Program-made: the position numbers and the translations under genes
Part shown: positions 1 through 7,523 of the stretch, piece after piece
Position numbering within the stretch: the stretch's first letter is position 1
Layout: each line of letters opens with the position of its first letter
The notes under the pieces: model-generated
Seen by the model: the letters and a program-made list of their open reading frames with translations, nothing else
The model's database searches: none
What the model was told of the DNA's origin: nothing
NCBI GenBank assembly: GCA_040235555.1
Contig: JBECKZ010000155.1
Coordinates: 1 to 14,531, forward strand
DNA length: 14,531 nucleotides
From: RI-92 sp040235555
Lineage (GTDB): Bacteria > Pseudomonadota > Gammaproteobacteria > UBA6429 > Thiohalophilaceae
Direction of reading: 5' to 3'

Positions 1-1162
1 ACATCCAGAAGTGCCAGTCGATCAACTTGATGGAATACATCTGCTCGCGGCCGAACAGCTTCGGCACCAGGAAGTAGACCGAGCCGATGGAAACCATGGC
101 GACCCAGCCGAGTGCGCCAGAATGCACGTGACCAATGGTCCAGTCGGTATAGTGCGACAGGGCATTCACGGTCTTGATGGACATCATCGGACCTTCGAAA
201 GTGGACATGCCGTAGAACGACAGTGACACGATCAGGAACTTCAGAATTGGATCGGTACGCAATTTATGCCAGGCACCGGACAGGGTCATGATGCCGTTGA
301 TCATGCCACCCCAGCTTGGCGCCAGCAGGATCAATGAGAACACCATGCCGAGGGACTGAGTCCAGTCCGGCAATGCGGTGTAATGCAGGTGGTGCGGACC
401 GGCCCACATGTACAAGGAGATCAGGGCCCAGAAGTGCACCACTGACAGTCGATAGGAATACACCGGACGACCTGCCTGTTTCGGCACGAAATAATACATC
501 ATGCCGAGGAAGCCTGCGGTCAAGAAGAAACCCACGGCGTTATGCCCGTACCACCATTGCACCATGGCATCGACGGCACCGGCATAGACCGAATAGGACT
601 TCATGGGCCAGAAGGTCAGCGGCAACTCGGCGCTGTTGACGATATGCAGGATGGCAATGGTGATAATGAACGCGCCATAGAACCAGTTGGCGACATAAAT
701 GTGTTTGACTCGCCGCTTGACGATGGTGCCGAAGAACACGATGGCATAGGCCACCCAGACAACGGCGATCAGGATGTCGATCGGCCATTCCAGCTCGGCA
801 TATTCCTTACCGGTGGTCATGCCCATTGGCAAGGTGATTGCCGCAAGCACGATAATCAGGGTCCAGCCCCAGAATGTGAACGCCGCCAGCTTATCGCAGA
901 ATAATCTCACCTGGCTGGTGCGCTGCACGACATAATACGACGTGCCGATGAGCGCCGAGCCACCGAAGGCAAAAATGACTGCGTTGGTATGCAGCGGGCG
1001 TAAGTGACTGAAGGTCAGCCAGGGGATGTTAAAATTCAAAACCGGCCAACGCAGCTGTGCCGCGATGATGAGGCCGACCAACATACCAACTATGCCCCAT
1101 ACAACCGTCATCACTGCAAACTGCTTGACGATTTTGTAATTATAGGTGTCCTGTGTTTGCAT
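1..1162 (-). CDS. ccoN: cbb3-type cytochrome c oxidase subunit I (CcoN), 3' end cut by window edge
   Basis: Catalytic subunit of the high-affinity haem-copper oxidase that reduces O2 in the inner membrane. The minus strand is open from the ATG at 1162 to the window edge, giving 387 residues of a family about 475 long. Metal ligands are visible: H58 in HLRPLHTNAVIF (low-spin haem b), H207 in WWYGHN and H257/H258 in MWAGPHH (CuB), Y251 (the tyrosine cross-linked in C-family oxidases), E323 in TFEGP, and H345/H347 in GHVHSG (haem b3 and haem b). Many hydrophobic helices are present. The SD-like GTGAGG lies just upstream of the ATG. The rest of ccoNOQP presumably lies to the left of the window. 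An FNR/ANR-type box upstream suggests induction at low oxygen. Identification is firm; regulation is inferred. Confidence 0.97.
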   Translation of the reverse strand, partial: MQTQDTYNYKIVKQFAVMTVVWGIVGMLVGLIIAAQLRWPVLNFNIPWLTFSHLRPLHTNAVIFAFGGSALIGTSYYVVQRTSQVRLFCDKLAAFTFWGWTLIIVLAAITLPMGMTTGKEYAELEWPIDILIAVVWVAYAIVFFGTIVKRRVKHIYVANWFYGAFIITIAILHIVNSAELPLTFWPMKSYSVYAGAVDAMVQWWYGHNAVGFFLTAGFLGMMYYFVPKQAGRPVYSYRLSVVHFWALISLYMWAGPHHLHYTALPDWTQSLGMVFSLILLAPSWGGMINGIMTLSGAWHKLRTDPILKFLIVSLSFYGMSTFEGPMMSIKTVNALSHYTDWTIGHVHSGALGWVAMVSIGSVYFLVPKLFGREQMYSIKLIDWHFWM

Positions 1163-1223
1163 AGGCCCTCACTTTACTATTCGAAATTTTCAGGAAGGGT
1201 AAAAGACCGTACTCGATGTTACG

Positions 1224-1237
1224 CTGATCTGGATCAA
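1224..1237 (-). promoter_or_regulatory. FNR/ANR-type binding site upstream of ccoN
   Basis: The sequence CTGATCTGGATCAA matches the FNR/ANR consensus TTGATNNNNATCAA at nine of ten defined positions. Its centre (1230.5) lies about 68 bp from the ccoN start codon. A weak -10-like TACCCT (minus strand, 1196-1201) lies about 32 bp from the centre, the geometry of a class II activated promoter (site near -41.5). FNR-family control of ccoNOQP is well known in proteobacteria. The site could also affect divergent mtgA. Confidence 0.75.
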
Positions 1238-1260
1238 GCAAATATCAGCCGCGAAGGAAC

Positions 1261-1274
1261 TTGATCTAAATTGA
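1261..1274. promoter_or_regulatory. Weak second FNR-like half-matched site
   Basis: TTGATCTAAATTGA has a perfect left half (TTGAT) and a poor right half (ATTGA against ATCAA). It is centred 37 bp from the strong box, on the mtgA side. It may be a low-affinity second site or chance similarity. Confidence 0.25.
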
Positions 1275-1321
1275 CTATAGCAGACAGATCTGACAACGAA
1301 AGCAAAATACTGGGATAAAGC

Positions 1322-2092
1322 ATGCGGGGAAAATCCCTAACACATTGGTGGCGAAAGCGTATCCGAAACAAGCGCCAACGATCCGGCACACGACTTGCCC
1401 GTGTGCTGCGCTGGAGCTGGCGGCTGCTGCTGGTGTTACTGATTCTCGATGTCTTCTATCTGCTGACCATCTGGCCCAACTGGCATCACTTCGGCACTGG
1501 TAAAGCGCTGCGATCGCAATTCATTCTCAGTTACCTGCAGCAACACAAACAGGATCCCAAACTCCCACCATTGCGTTGGACGCCGGTATCAGCCGATGCC
1601 TTGCCGCATGATCTGCGGCGCGCTGTCGTTATCGGCGAAGACGCGCGTTTTTATTATCACCACGGCATTGACCTGCTGGCCTTCGTGGATGCCATGGACA
1701 CCAACCTCGAACTCGGCGAATTCAAATATGGCGGCAGCACCATCTCACAACAAACGGTCAAGAACCTGTACTTCAGCAGTTCACGCAATCCGCTGCGCAA
1801 ATGGCATGAACTGATCCTGACCCTTGCGATGGAAATGAACGTCAGCAAGCGTCGTATACTGTCGACTTATCTGAATATTGCTGAATTTGGTGAGGGCATC
1901 TACGGCGCCCAGGCCGCCGCCGAATATTACTGGCACATCCCGGCCAGTGAGCTGAGTGAATACCAAGCGGCGGAACTGGCTGCCACCCTCCCCAGCCCGA
2001 AACAAAACAACCCACAGACCCGTACACATTATTTTACACAACGCGCGGAACGTATTTATGGGTGGATGTTGAAGCAGGATAGAGAAAATTGA
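1322..2092 (+). CDS. mtgA: Monofunctional biosynthetic peptidoglycan transglycosylase (MtgA)
   Basis: Glycosyltransferase family 51 enzyme that polymerises lipid II into glycan strands at the outer face of the inner membrane. The 256-residue product (E. coli MtgA 242) has a basic N-terminus, one membrane anchor at about 31-51, and no transpeptidase domain. GT51 motifs are in order: GEDARFYYHHGID with catalytic E106, GGSTISQQTVKNLY (137-150), RKWHELILTLAMEMNVSKRRIL with E171 (159-180), and YLNIAEFGEGIYGAQAAAEYYW (183-204). The ATG at 1322 is preceded by GGGATAAAGC, a modest ribosome site. It is divergent from ccoN and seems to stand alone. A structured repeat follows the stop. Confidence 0.96.
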   Translation: MRGKSLTHWWRKRIRNKRQRSGTRLARVLRWSWRLLLVLLILDVFYLLTIWPNWHHFGTGKALRSQFILSYLQQHKQDPKLPPLRWTPVSADALPHDLRRAVVIGEDARFYYHHGIDLLAFVDAMDTNLELGEFKYGGSTISQQTVKNLYFSSSRNPLRKWHELILTLAMEMNVSKRRILSTYLNIAEFGEGIYGAQAAAEYYWHIPASELSEYQAAELAATLPSPKQNNPQTRTHYFTQRAERIYGWMLKQDREN

Positions 2093-2128
2093 CGTTGTTA
2101 TTTCGATTATTTCTAATATTTTTTTTAA

Positions 2129-2205
2129 ATGACTTTTTCCGCTCTCGCTGAGAGCGAGTGACTTTCTTTGTGCTTGTCCAAAAAGAAAGTCACCAAAGAA
2201 AAACG
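2129..2205 (+). repeat. Dispersed palindromic repeat, copy 1 (plus orientation)
   Basis: The unit starts with a short T-rich stretch, then a GC hairpin CGCTCTC-GCT-GAGAGCG (2140-2156), then a perfect 12-bp inverted repeat, GTGACTTTCTTT (2158-2169) and AAAGAAAGTCAC (2182-2193), around a loop carrying GCTTGTCC, then CAAAGAAAA. Copies 2 and 3 in this window share the same order of parts. It starts 36 bp after the mtgA stop, so transcripts of mtgA will run into these hairpins. Confidence 0.8.
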
Positions 2206-2560
2206 AACCTCCGCTTCGGCTGTTCATGCGAAAAAATACCTGTCCTCAGCAAGGCTGAGTGATTCGCCATCCCTGGCTCATCACTCAGGCTCGGTGTCCT
2301 GCCTCGCCCCGCTGGGCCTTGCTTGTGTGTCAGGCATTTTTTGCATAGCCTGCGCATGGAGAGTTTTTTCACTAAGGCAGGATGATGAGAATTCATAAAA
2401 TATCGCTTTGCCCTACCTAGTGAACACCCCCATTCTGTCGCAACAGACGCGCGTTGAAACAGCGCAGGGTGGCGGCATGGACGCCGCCAGTCAGGATACT
2501 GGACAAGGATGTCTTGTATCCTGACCGCCCGAGTAGTTTCATAAGCGAGGCTGTGTCTTG
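2206..2560. repeat. Structured non-coding core between two inverted repeat copies
   Basis: No credible gene is seen here. The segment is rich in inverted repeats: CTGAGTGAT/ATCACTCAG (2255-2263 with 2280-2288), TCTGT/ACAGA (2434-2447), TGGCGGC/GCCGCCA (2470-2489), and TCAGGATAC/GTATCCTGA (2491-2499 with 2516-2524), the last with an inner GACA/TGTC stem. Flanked by copy 1 and the inverted copy 2, the whole of about 2129-2655 looks like one composite repetitive element. Short reading frames on both strands look like by-products of it. Confidence 0.6.
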
Positions 2561-2574
2561 CGACAGTGGGGCAG

Positions 2575-2655
2575 TTTTCTTTGGGTACTTTCTTTGTCTG
2601 CACAAAGAAAGTACCTCGCCTCAGCCGCGCTGTGGCGGGCGAAAAAAAGAAAATA
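2575..2655 (-). repeat. Dispersed palindromic repeat, copy 2 (minus orientation)
   Basis: There is a perfect 14-bp inverted repeat with a 4-nt loop: GGTACTTTCTTTGT (2584-2597) and ACAAAGAAAGTACC (2602-2615). Read on the minus strand, the order is T-rich, TTTCGCCCGCC GC segment, GCGAGGTACTTTCTTTG palindrome, CCCAAAGAAAAC, the same layout as copies 1 and 3. It therefore faces copy 1. It ends close to the stop of the HPP gene (2666), which is transcribed towards it. Confidence 0.8.
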
Positions 2656-2665
2656 AAATTTAAAA

Positions 2666-3622
2666 CTACGCTTCAACCCGCTGCCAGCTATTCTCATTCC
2701 GAAACACTTCATACTTCGCCCAGCTGGCAAATTCTTCCCGCGTGCACACACCGGTACTGCGACGGCCATTGCCGGCGAGTATTTTATAAATAAGCTGATC
2801 GCGTCCAGGCTGACTGGATTCGTCGATGACCTGGCGTACCGCCCAGTCATTGCCGTAGTGACCGTTGCTGTAAGATTTACCCAATAGAATTTGTTCCGTC
2901 GCCAGATGGCCTTCGCTGGCATGTTTTTGTGCCAGGCGAAAGATCTCCTTGAGGTCGTCATCGGTCACGTCGACCACGATATCCATTTGTTCGATGGCAA
3001 AGCGGATATCCGTCAGCTGCAGTGCCGGTTGTCCTCGCAGTTCCGGTTCCTGCTCCGTTTTACTTTTGGCCAATAACATCTTGAGGCCGGCGGGGTAACG
3101 GCGCCAGTGGAACGGGAGATTTACGACAATAGCAACTAATAAAATGATTCCCACATTCAACATCACCGGGGTCAATACATACATATAACCCAGTGCATGC
3201 ACCTTGCTACCACTGACCACCGCCGCCAGGGCACTGGCACCACCCGGTGGATGAATACAGCGCGTATAGTGCATGGCACCGATGGCCAGGCCCACTGCCA
3301 GGGCAGCAGCGAGGATAGTATCAGGTACCAGCTTGCCGACGGTCACACCGATACATGCAGAAATAAAATGACCGCCGATCAATGCCCAGGGCTGCGATAA
3401 CTTGCCGTGCGGTACCGCGAATAACAGCACGGCCGATGCACCCATGGAGGCGACGATCAGACCCGCACTGGCCGGTGGCAATACCGAGGTAGAGACCAGC
3501 AGGATCCCTGCAATCCCCAGAAAACCACCTGCTGCAGAAATAATTCGTTCGTGATGACTGACTTTTTCCAGATCGATGCCGGTTAACTGGATTAACCAGT
3601 TCGCGACTTTTTGTTGATTCAT
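2666..3622 (-). CDS. HPP family integral membrane protein with soluble C-terminal domain
   Basis: The N-terminal half (about 28-170) is hydrophobic, with four to five predicted membrane segments, and carries the family signatures MGASAVLLFAVPHGKLSQPW (60-79), GGHFISACIG and IHPPGGASAL with the HPP motif at 124-126. Characterised plant chloroplast relatives of this family have been linked to nitrite transport; the bacterial substrate is unknown. Residues about 175-318 are soluble and charged, with YSNGHYGNDWAVRQVIDE (251-268) and TGVCTREEFASWAKYEVFRN (290-309). I do not recognise this domain, and it does not look like the CBS pair found on some HPP proteins. The gene follows yrdA by 24 bp and is probably the last of the gor-yrdA-HPP operon. 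The SD (AAGAG) is weak. Confidence 0.85.
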   Translation of the reverse strand: MNQQKVANWLIQLTGIDLEKVSHHERIISAAGGFLGIAGILLVSTSVLPPASAGLIVASMGASAVLLFAVPHGKLSQPWALIGGHFISACIGVTVGKLVPDTILAAALAVGLAIGAMHYTRCIHPPGGASALAAVVSGSKVHALGYMYVLTPVMLNVGIILLVAIVVNLPFHWRRYPAGLKMLLAKSKTEQEPELRGQPALQLTDIRFAIEQMDIVVDVTDDDLKEIFRLAQKHASEGHLATEQILLGKSYSNGHYGNDWAVRQVIDESSQPGRDQLIYKILAGNGRRSTGVCTREEFASWAKYEVFRNENSWQRVEA

Positions 3623-3646
3623 CTTTTAAACTCTTGGTGTTTTGTT

Positions 3647-4171
3647 TTATTGAAATCGTTGTTTTAATCGAACATAGTTTTGTGCGGAATATACAATGTA
3701 TTCCCGTTCTTCTTCTGACAATGCACGAACACGTCGTGCCGGCCGACCCATCCACAGGTAACCGCCTTCCAGCACTGTATTCTCGGTGACCAAACTTCCT
3801 GCGCCGATGAGTGTGTATTCTCCTACCTGCACCCTGTCCATGAGGATCGAACCCATGCCGATCAAACAGTTATTTTCGATCTGACAGGCATGCAATATGA
3901 CCTGATGTCCCACGGTCACGTCATCACCGATCTCGGTAGCGACACCATCCGGGTTGTAGTCACTCTTGTGAGTAACGTGGACAGTGCATTGATCCTGGAT
4001 ATTGGTTCGCGCGCCAATCCGAATACAATTCACGTCACCGCGTATAACTGTGAATGGCCAGATTGAACTGTCTTGGCCGATTTGTACATCCCCGATCACT
4101 AATGCAGTATCGTCGACAAATACACCGTCGGCCAGTTGCGGGGAGATATTGTCAAAGCTTCGGATAGTCAT
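3647..4171 (-). CDS. yrdA: Gamma-carbonic anhydrase family protein (YrdA-like)
   Basis: This is a 174-residue left-handed beta-helix protein of the hexapeptide-repeat gamma-carbonic anhydrase family, expected to be a cytoplasmic trimer binding a metal at subunit interfaces. Repeating I/V-G-x-x units run from about 24 to 130. Candidate metal ligands are H65 in CTVHVTHK and H89 and H94 in VGHQVILH. The C-terminus has the family segment GGYLWMGRPARRVRALSEEE followed by YSAQNYV, very close to E. coli YrdA. Carbonic anhydrase activity of YrdA-type proteins is uncertain; ferripyochelin-binding protein is an old label for the same fold. The start lies 14 bp after the gor stop, which suggests cotranscription. 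Confidence 0.93.
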   Translation of the reverse strand: MTIRSFDNISPQLADGVFVDDTALVIGDVQIGQDSSIWPFTVIRGDVNCIRIGARTNIQDQCTVHVTHKSDYNPDGVATEIGDDVTVGHQVILHACQIENNCLIGMGSILMDRVQVGEYTLIGAGSLVTENTVLEGGYLWMGRPARRVRALSEEEREYIVYSAQNYVRLKQRFQ

Positions 4172-4185
4172 ACTACCTACAGCCG

Positions 4186-5532
4186 TTAACGCATTGTCAC
4201 CAGCTCTTCTGCAGACGTCGGATGAATTGCCACGGTGTTATCAAAGTCGCGCTTACGTGCACCCATCTTGATTGCCACGGCGAAGCCCTGCAGCATTTCG
4301 TCTGCACCGGTACCGATGATATGGCATCCCACAATCCTTTCCTCGGCACCAACACACACCAGTTTCATGGCCGTGCGTTGTTTATACGCGCTGATGGCAT
4401 GATACATTGCGGTAAAACCGGTTTGATAGACTTTAACTGAATCACCGTGTTGCGCGCGCGCCTCCTCCTCAGTCAGACCAACTGTGCCAATCGGCGGATG
4501 CGAAAACATCACTGTCGGAATGTTACTGTAATCGAGTTTGCGCTCCGGCATGTTATTGAACAAGCGATCAGACAGGCGGCGTGCTGCTGCGATCGCAACT
4601 GGCGTCAACTGGGCAAGCCCTGTCACATCGCCAACGGCATACACACCGGGCACATTCGTATTCTGGTACTCATCCGTGGGAATGTATCCACCCTCGGTGA
4701 CCTCGATGCCGGTTGCCGCCAGGTTAAGGTCCTGGGTATTGGGCGCTCGACCAACCGCCCAGATCAAACTATCCAGATCGTTCAGCGTAATCCCACTCTG
4801 GCAGTGTACGCTGAGCTTGCCCTCTGCGTTTTTTTCCACGCGCTCGACGTTGACCTGGGTAATGAACTGTACACCAGCGTTATTCATCTCCTCCATCAGG
4901 GTCTCACGTAACATGGCATCAAAGGTCGCCAGGAAGTGATCGCGGCGCAATAACATGCAAACCTCACTGCCTAGACTGTTGAGAACACCCGCCAATTCCA
5001 CTGCTATATAGCCGGCACCAACAATAGCGACGCGTCGCGGTTGTTTGCTCAGGGCAAAAAAGCCATCAGAGGTGATACCGTGTTCGGCACCCGGTATACT
5101 CGGCACGATGGGATAGGCACCGGGAGCAATCACGATGTGCTTGGCGCGGTATTGCTGATCGCCTACCGCCAGGGTATGGGCATCCACGAAGGAGGCCTGT
5201 CCGGCAATGTGGTCGATCTTGCTGTCGCGCAGGTATTGCCCGTACCAATCGTTGATTCCTTTTATATACTGTTCGCGCGCCCCGACCAGGGTGGTCCAGT
5301 CAAAGCGGTTGAGGCTGACATCGAATCCATAGCTGGGCATATCGCGCAGCGCATCAGCGAGGTGAGCGCCAAACCACATCACTTTCTTTGGCACGCAGCC
5401 AACGTTAACGCAGGTCCCGCCCAACCGACCACTCTCAATAACTGCCGTGCGTGCCCCATATTCCGCAGCCCGCTCCGCGGCGGATAAACCACCGCTGCCG
5501 GCACCAATGGCTATTAAATCGTATTCTTGCAT
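4186..5532 (-). CDS. gor: Glutathione-disulfide reductase
   Basis: Cytoplasmic FAD-dependent dimer that reduces oxidised glutathione with a nicotinamide cofactor. At 448 residues it matches E. coli Gor (450). Visible parts: FAD-binding GAGSGG (10-15), the redox disulfide in GGTCVNVGCVPKK (C41, C46), nicotinamide-binding GAGYIAVELAG (172-182), FAD motif NVPGVYAVGDVTG, and the C-terminal HPTSAEELVTMR with the active-site His-Glu. In the cofactor loop, LRRDHFLATFD (195-205) keeps the first Arg of E. coli (R198) but has Ala where E. coli has R204 and Asp where it has H200. Cofactor preference may therefore differ from strict NADPH. It is first in a run with yrdA and the HPP gene. The ribosome site (GGAG) is far from the ATG, so the start is fair rather than certain. 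Confidence 0.95.
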   Translation of the reverse strand: MQEYDLIAIGAGSGGLSAAERAAEYGARTAVIESGRLGGTCVNVGCVPKKVMWFGAHLADALRDMPSYGFDVSLNRFDWTTLVGAREQYIKGINDWYGQYLRDSKIDHIAGQASFVDAHTLAVGDQQYRAKHIVIAPGAYPIVPSIPGAEHGITSDGFFALSKQPRRVAIVGAGYIAVELAGVLNSLGSEVCMLLRRDHFLATFDAMLRETLMEEMNNAGVQFITQVNVERVEKNAEGKLSVHCQSGITLNDLDSLIWAVGRAPNTQDLNLAATGIEVTEGGYIPTDEYQNTNVPGVYAVGDVTGLAQLTPVAIAAARRLSDRLFNNMPERKLDYSNIPTVMFSHPPIGTVGLTEEEARAQHGDSVKVYQTGFTAMYHAISAYKQRTAMKLVCVGAEERIVGCHIIGTGADEMLQGFAVAIKMGARKRDFDNTVAIHPTSAEELVTMR

Positions 5533-5633
5533 TGGATGAGTTCGCTCCCATCTGGAAAAAGCCTAATTCTATCAGCAAATACACCAAATAAATCCTGGCG
5601 ATAACAACCCTGAGATCTGCATGTGTTATGTGC

Positions 5634-5663
5634 AGGTTAGTCGGCATAAAATATCGGTAACCT
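5634..5663. promoter_or_regulatory. Inverted repeat upstream of the 110-residue gene, possible operator
   Basis: AGGTTA (5634-5639) and TAACCT (5658-5663) form inverted arms with centres 24 bp apart. An AT-rich CATAAAATA stretch lies between them and could hold a -10 element for the gene starting at 5681. Arms of six bases are short and could be chance. Confidence 0.25.
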
Positions 5664-5680
5664 AATGAAGGAAACTGCGA

Positions 5681-6013
5681 ATGCCTGATGGAATCAATCT
5701 CTCGCGTGAACTTATCGAGTCGCTACTCAACACCATTGGAGAACACGATGCAGACGCACGCCAGGACATGATGGTGAATCTGCAATACCTGTGTGCCGTT
5801 GCTGGCTACCTCGCCGCGGATTATCCGGGTCCAGCGAGTGAGCGCGATGAACTGCTGGAACACCTAAACGCGTTCATGAAACACGTCTGTGATGATCGTG
5901 CAGCGAAGCAGCAACCTGCCCAGACCCAGAATTCCGCTACTACACCTGACATCCCCACCGGGCAGAGTGTACAGACCGACGATCCCGCGGTGGGGATCTG
6001 GAAGCCGGATTAG
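5681..6013 (+). CDS. Hypothetical small acidic protein, 110 residues
   Basis: I do not recognise this protein. The ATG at 5681 follows a good SD (GAAGGA, about 8 bp away). Residues about 6-72 look helical and amphipathic (LSRELIESLLNTIGEHDADA, MMVNLQYLCAVAGYLAADYP, ELLEHLNAFMKHVCDD); from about 75 the chain is Gln/Thr/Pro-rich and probably disordered, ending in DPAVGIWKPD. There is no signal peptide and no clear membrane segment. Two cysteines (around 38 and 69) are spaced too far apart for a simple metal motif. It is divergent from gor and convergent with ubiD, whose stop lies 20 bp away. Reading frame, start site and sensible composition support a real gene; function is unknown. Confidence 0.75.
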   Translation: MPDGINLSRELIESLLNTIGEHDADARQDMMVNLQYLCAVAGYLAADYPGPASERDELLEHLNAFMKHVCDDRAAKQQPAQTQNSATTPDIPTGQSVQTDDPAVGIWKPD

Positions 6014-6033
6014 GCGGATTACATCACCGCACC

Positions 6034-7497
6034 TTACAAACCCAGATCGTCCCAGATCTCATCGATACGTTGCTTGACCGCCGGGTTCATCTGAATCGGT
6101 CGGCCCCATTCGCGTTGAGTTTCACCCGGCCACTTGTTGGTGGCATCGAATCCGATCTTGCTGCCCAGGCCGGATACCGGTGAGGCGAAATCAAGGTAAT
6201 CAATCGGTGTGTTTTCGATCATGGTGGTATCGCGTGCCGGGTCCATGCGCGTGGTCATGGCCCAGATTACATCCTGCCAGTTGCGCACATCCACATCATC
6301 ATCGGTGACGATCACAAACTTGGTGTACATAAACTGGCGCAGGAAAGACCAGATGCCGAGCATTACCCGTTTGGCGTGACCCGGGTATTGTTTCTTCATG
6401 CTCACCACTGCCATGCGATAGGAACAACCTTCCGGTGGCAGATAAAAGTCCACGATCTCTGGAAATTGTTTTTGTAATATAGGCACAAATACCTCGTTGA
6501 GCGCCACGCCGAGGATGGACGGCTCATCAGGCGGGCGTCCAGTATAGGTACTGTGATAAATGGGATCCTTGCGCTGGGTAATGCGCTCGATGGTAAACAC
6601 CGGAAAGCGTTCGACCTCGTTGTAATAACCGGTGTGATCACCGAACGGGCCTTCATCTGCCATTTCGCCCGGATGGATAACACCTTCCAGCACAATCTCG
6701 GCCGAGGCCGGTACCTGCAGGTCCGAGCCCAGGCATGTGACCACTTCAGTCTTGGCACCGCGCAATAAGCCAGCGAAGGCATATTCGGATAAAGTATCGG
6801 GCACCGGGGTGACGGCACCGAGAATGGTAGCAGGATCGGCGCCCAGGGCCACGGCTACCGGGAAGGGTTCGCCGGGATGTGCAGCGCACCAGTCTCGAAA
6901 GTCCTGGGCACCACCGCGATGGGCCAACCAACGCATGATGACCTTGTTTTTGCCAATTACCTGCTGACGGTAGATCCCCAGGTTCTGACGCGATTTAGTC
7001 GGGCCTTTGGTCACCACCAGGGCCCAGGTGATGAGGGGACCGGCATCGTCGGGCCAGCAGGTCTGTATCGGATATCGACTCAAATCGACCTCTTCACCTT
7101 CGAACACGTGTTCCTGGCAGGGGGCACTCTTTACCAGCTTGGGCGCCATGTTCAAGACCTGCTTGAACACCGGCAGTTTGTCCCAGGCGTCCTTCATGCC
7201 TTTGGGCGGTTCCGGCTCCTTGAGCATGGCCAGGGTCTGACCTACTTCCCGCAGGGCCTCCACTGAATCCTCACCCATGCCCAGTGCGACCCGCGTCGGG
7301 GTGCCGAACAGGTTGGCCAGTACCGGGATATCATAGCCAATGGGATTTTCAAACAAGAGCGCCGGCCCGCCGGCACGCAGAACACGATCACAGATCTCGG
7401 TCATCTCCAGCTTCGGATCCACCGCCTGGCGGATACGCTTGAGCTGACCGGTCCTTTCCAGTTGCTGCAGGAAGTCGCGGAAATCGGAATATTTCAT
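6034..7497 (-). CDS. ubiD: UbiD: 4-hydroxy-3-polyprenylbenzoate decarboxylase
   Basis: Decarboxylates 3-polyprenyl-4-hydroxybenzoate in ubiquinone biosynthesis, using prenylated FMN made by UbiX. With the start at 7497 (MKYSDFRDFLQQLE) it has 487 residues, close to E. coli UbiD (497). Conserved blocks: QNLGIYRQQ (about 171-179), MRWLAHRGGAQDF (188-200), and EGVIHPGEMADEGPFGDHTG (271-290), which carries the acidic catalytic patch, followed by STYTGRPPDEPSILG. The ORF can be extended to an ATG at 7560, but the added residues (GPPLCPFFMVGFPLQCG) do not resemble UbiD and lie in a hairpin, so 7497 is preferred. Its SD (GCGGTG) is weak. Ubiquinone serves the respiratory chain, a loose functional link to ccoN. 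Confidence 0.96.
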   Translation of the reverse strand: MKYSDFRDFLQQLERTGQLKRIRQAVDPKLEMTEICDRVLRAGGPALLFENPIGYDIPVLANLFGTPTRVALGMGEDSVEALREVGQTLAMLKEPEPPKGMKDAWDKLPVFKQVLNMAPKLVKSAPCQEHVFEGEEVDLSRYPIQTCWPDDAGPLITWALVVTKGPTKSRQNLGIYRQQVIGKNKVIMRWLAHRGGAQDFRDWCAAHPGEPFPVAVALGADPATILGAVTPVPDTLSEYAFAGLLRGAKTEVVTCLGSDLQVPASAEIVLEGVIHPGEMADEGPFGDHTGYYNEVERFPVFTIERITQRKDPIYHSTYTGRPPDEPSILGVALNEVFVPILQKQFPEIVDFYLPPEGCSYRMAVVSMKKQYPGHAKRVMLGIWSFLRQFMYTKFVIVTDDDVDVRNWQDVIWAMTTRMDPARDTTMIENTPIDYLDFASPVSGLGSKIGFDATNKWPGETQREWGRPIQMNPAVKQRIDEIWDDLGL

Positions 7498-7523
7498 GGC
7501 ACCGCATTGTAGCGGAAAACCCA

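Noticed and set aside
2255..2524. CRISPR-like array or tandem repeats in the 570-bp gap
   Set aside because: The repeats are inverted stems of different sequence with no regular spacing.
2190..2603. 137-codon frame on the minus strand (and a 76-codon frame on the plus strand at 2168-2398)
   Set aside because: Both lie within the repeat element, read through its hairpins and lack protein-like composition or a good SD.
2539..2961. 140-codon minus-strand frame
   Set aside because: It overlaps the 3' end of the HPP gene in another frame and runs through repeat copy 2.
4447..4911. 154-codon plus-strand frame opposite gor
   Set aside because: Antisense shadow; composition does not look like a protein.
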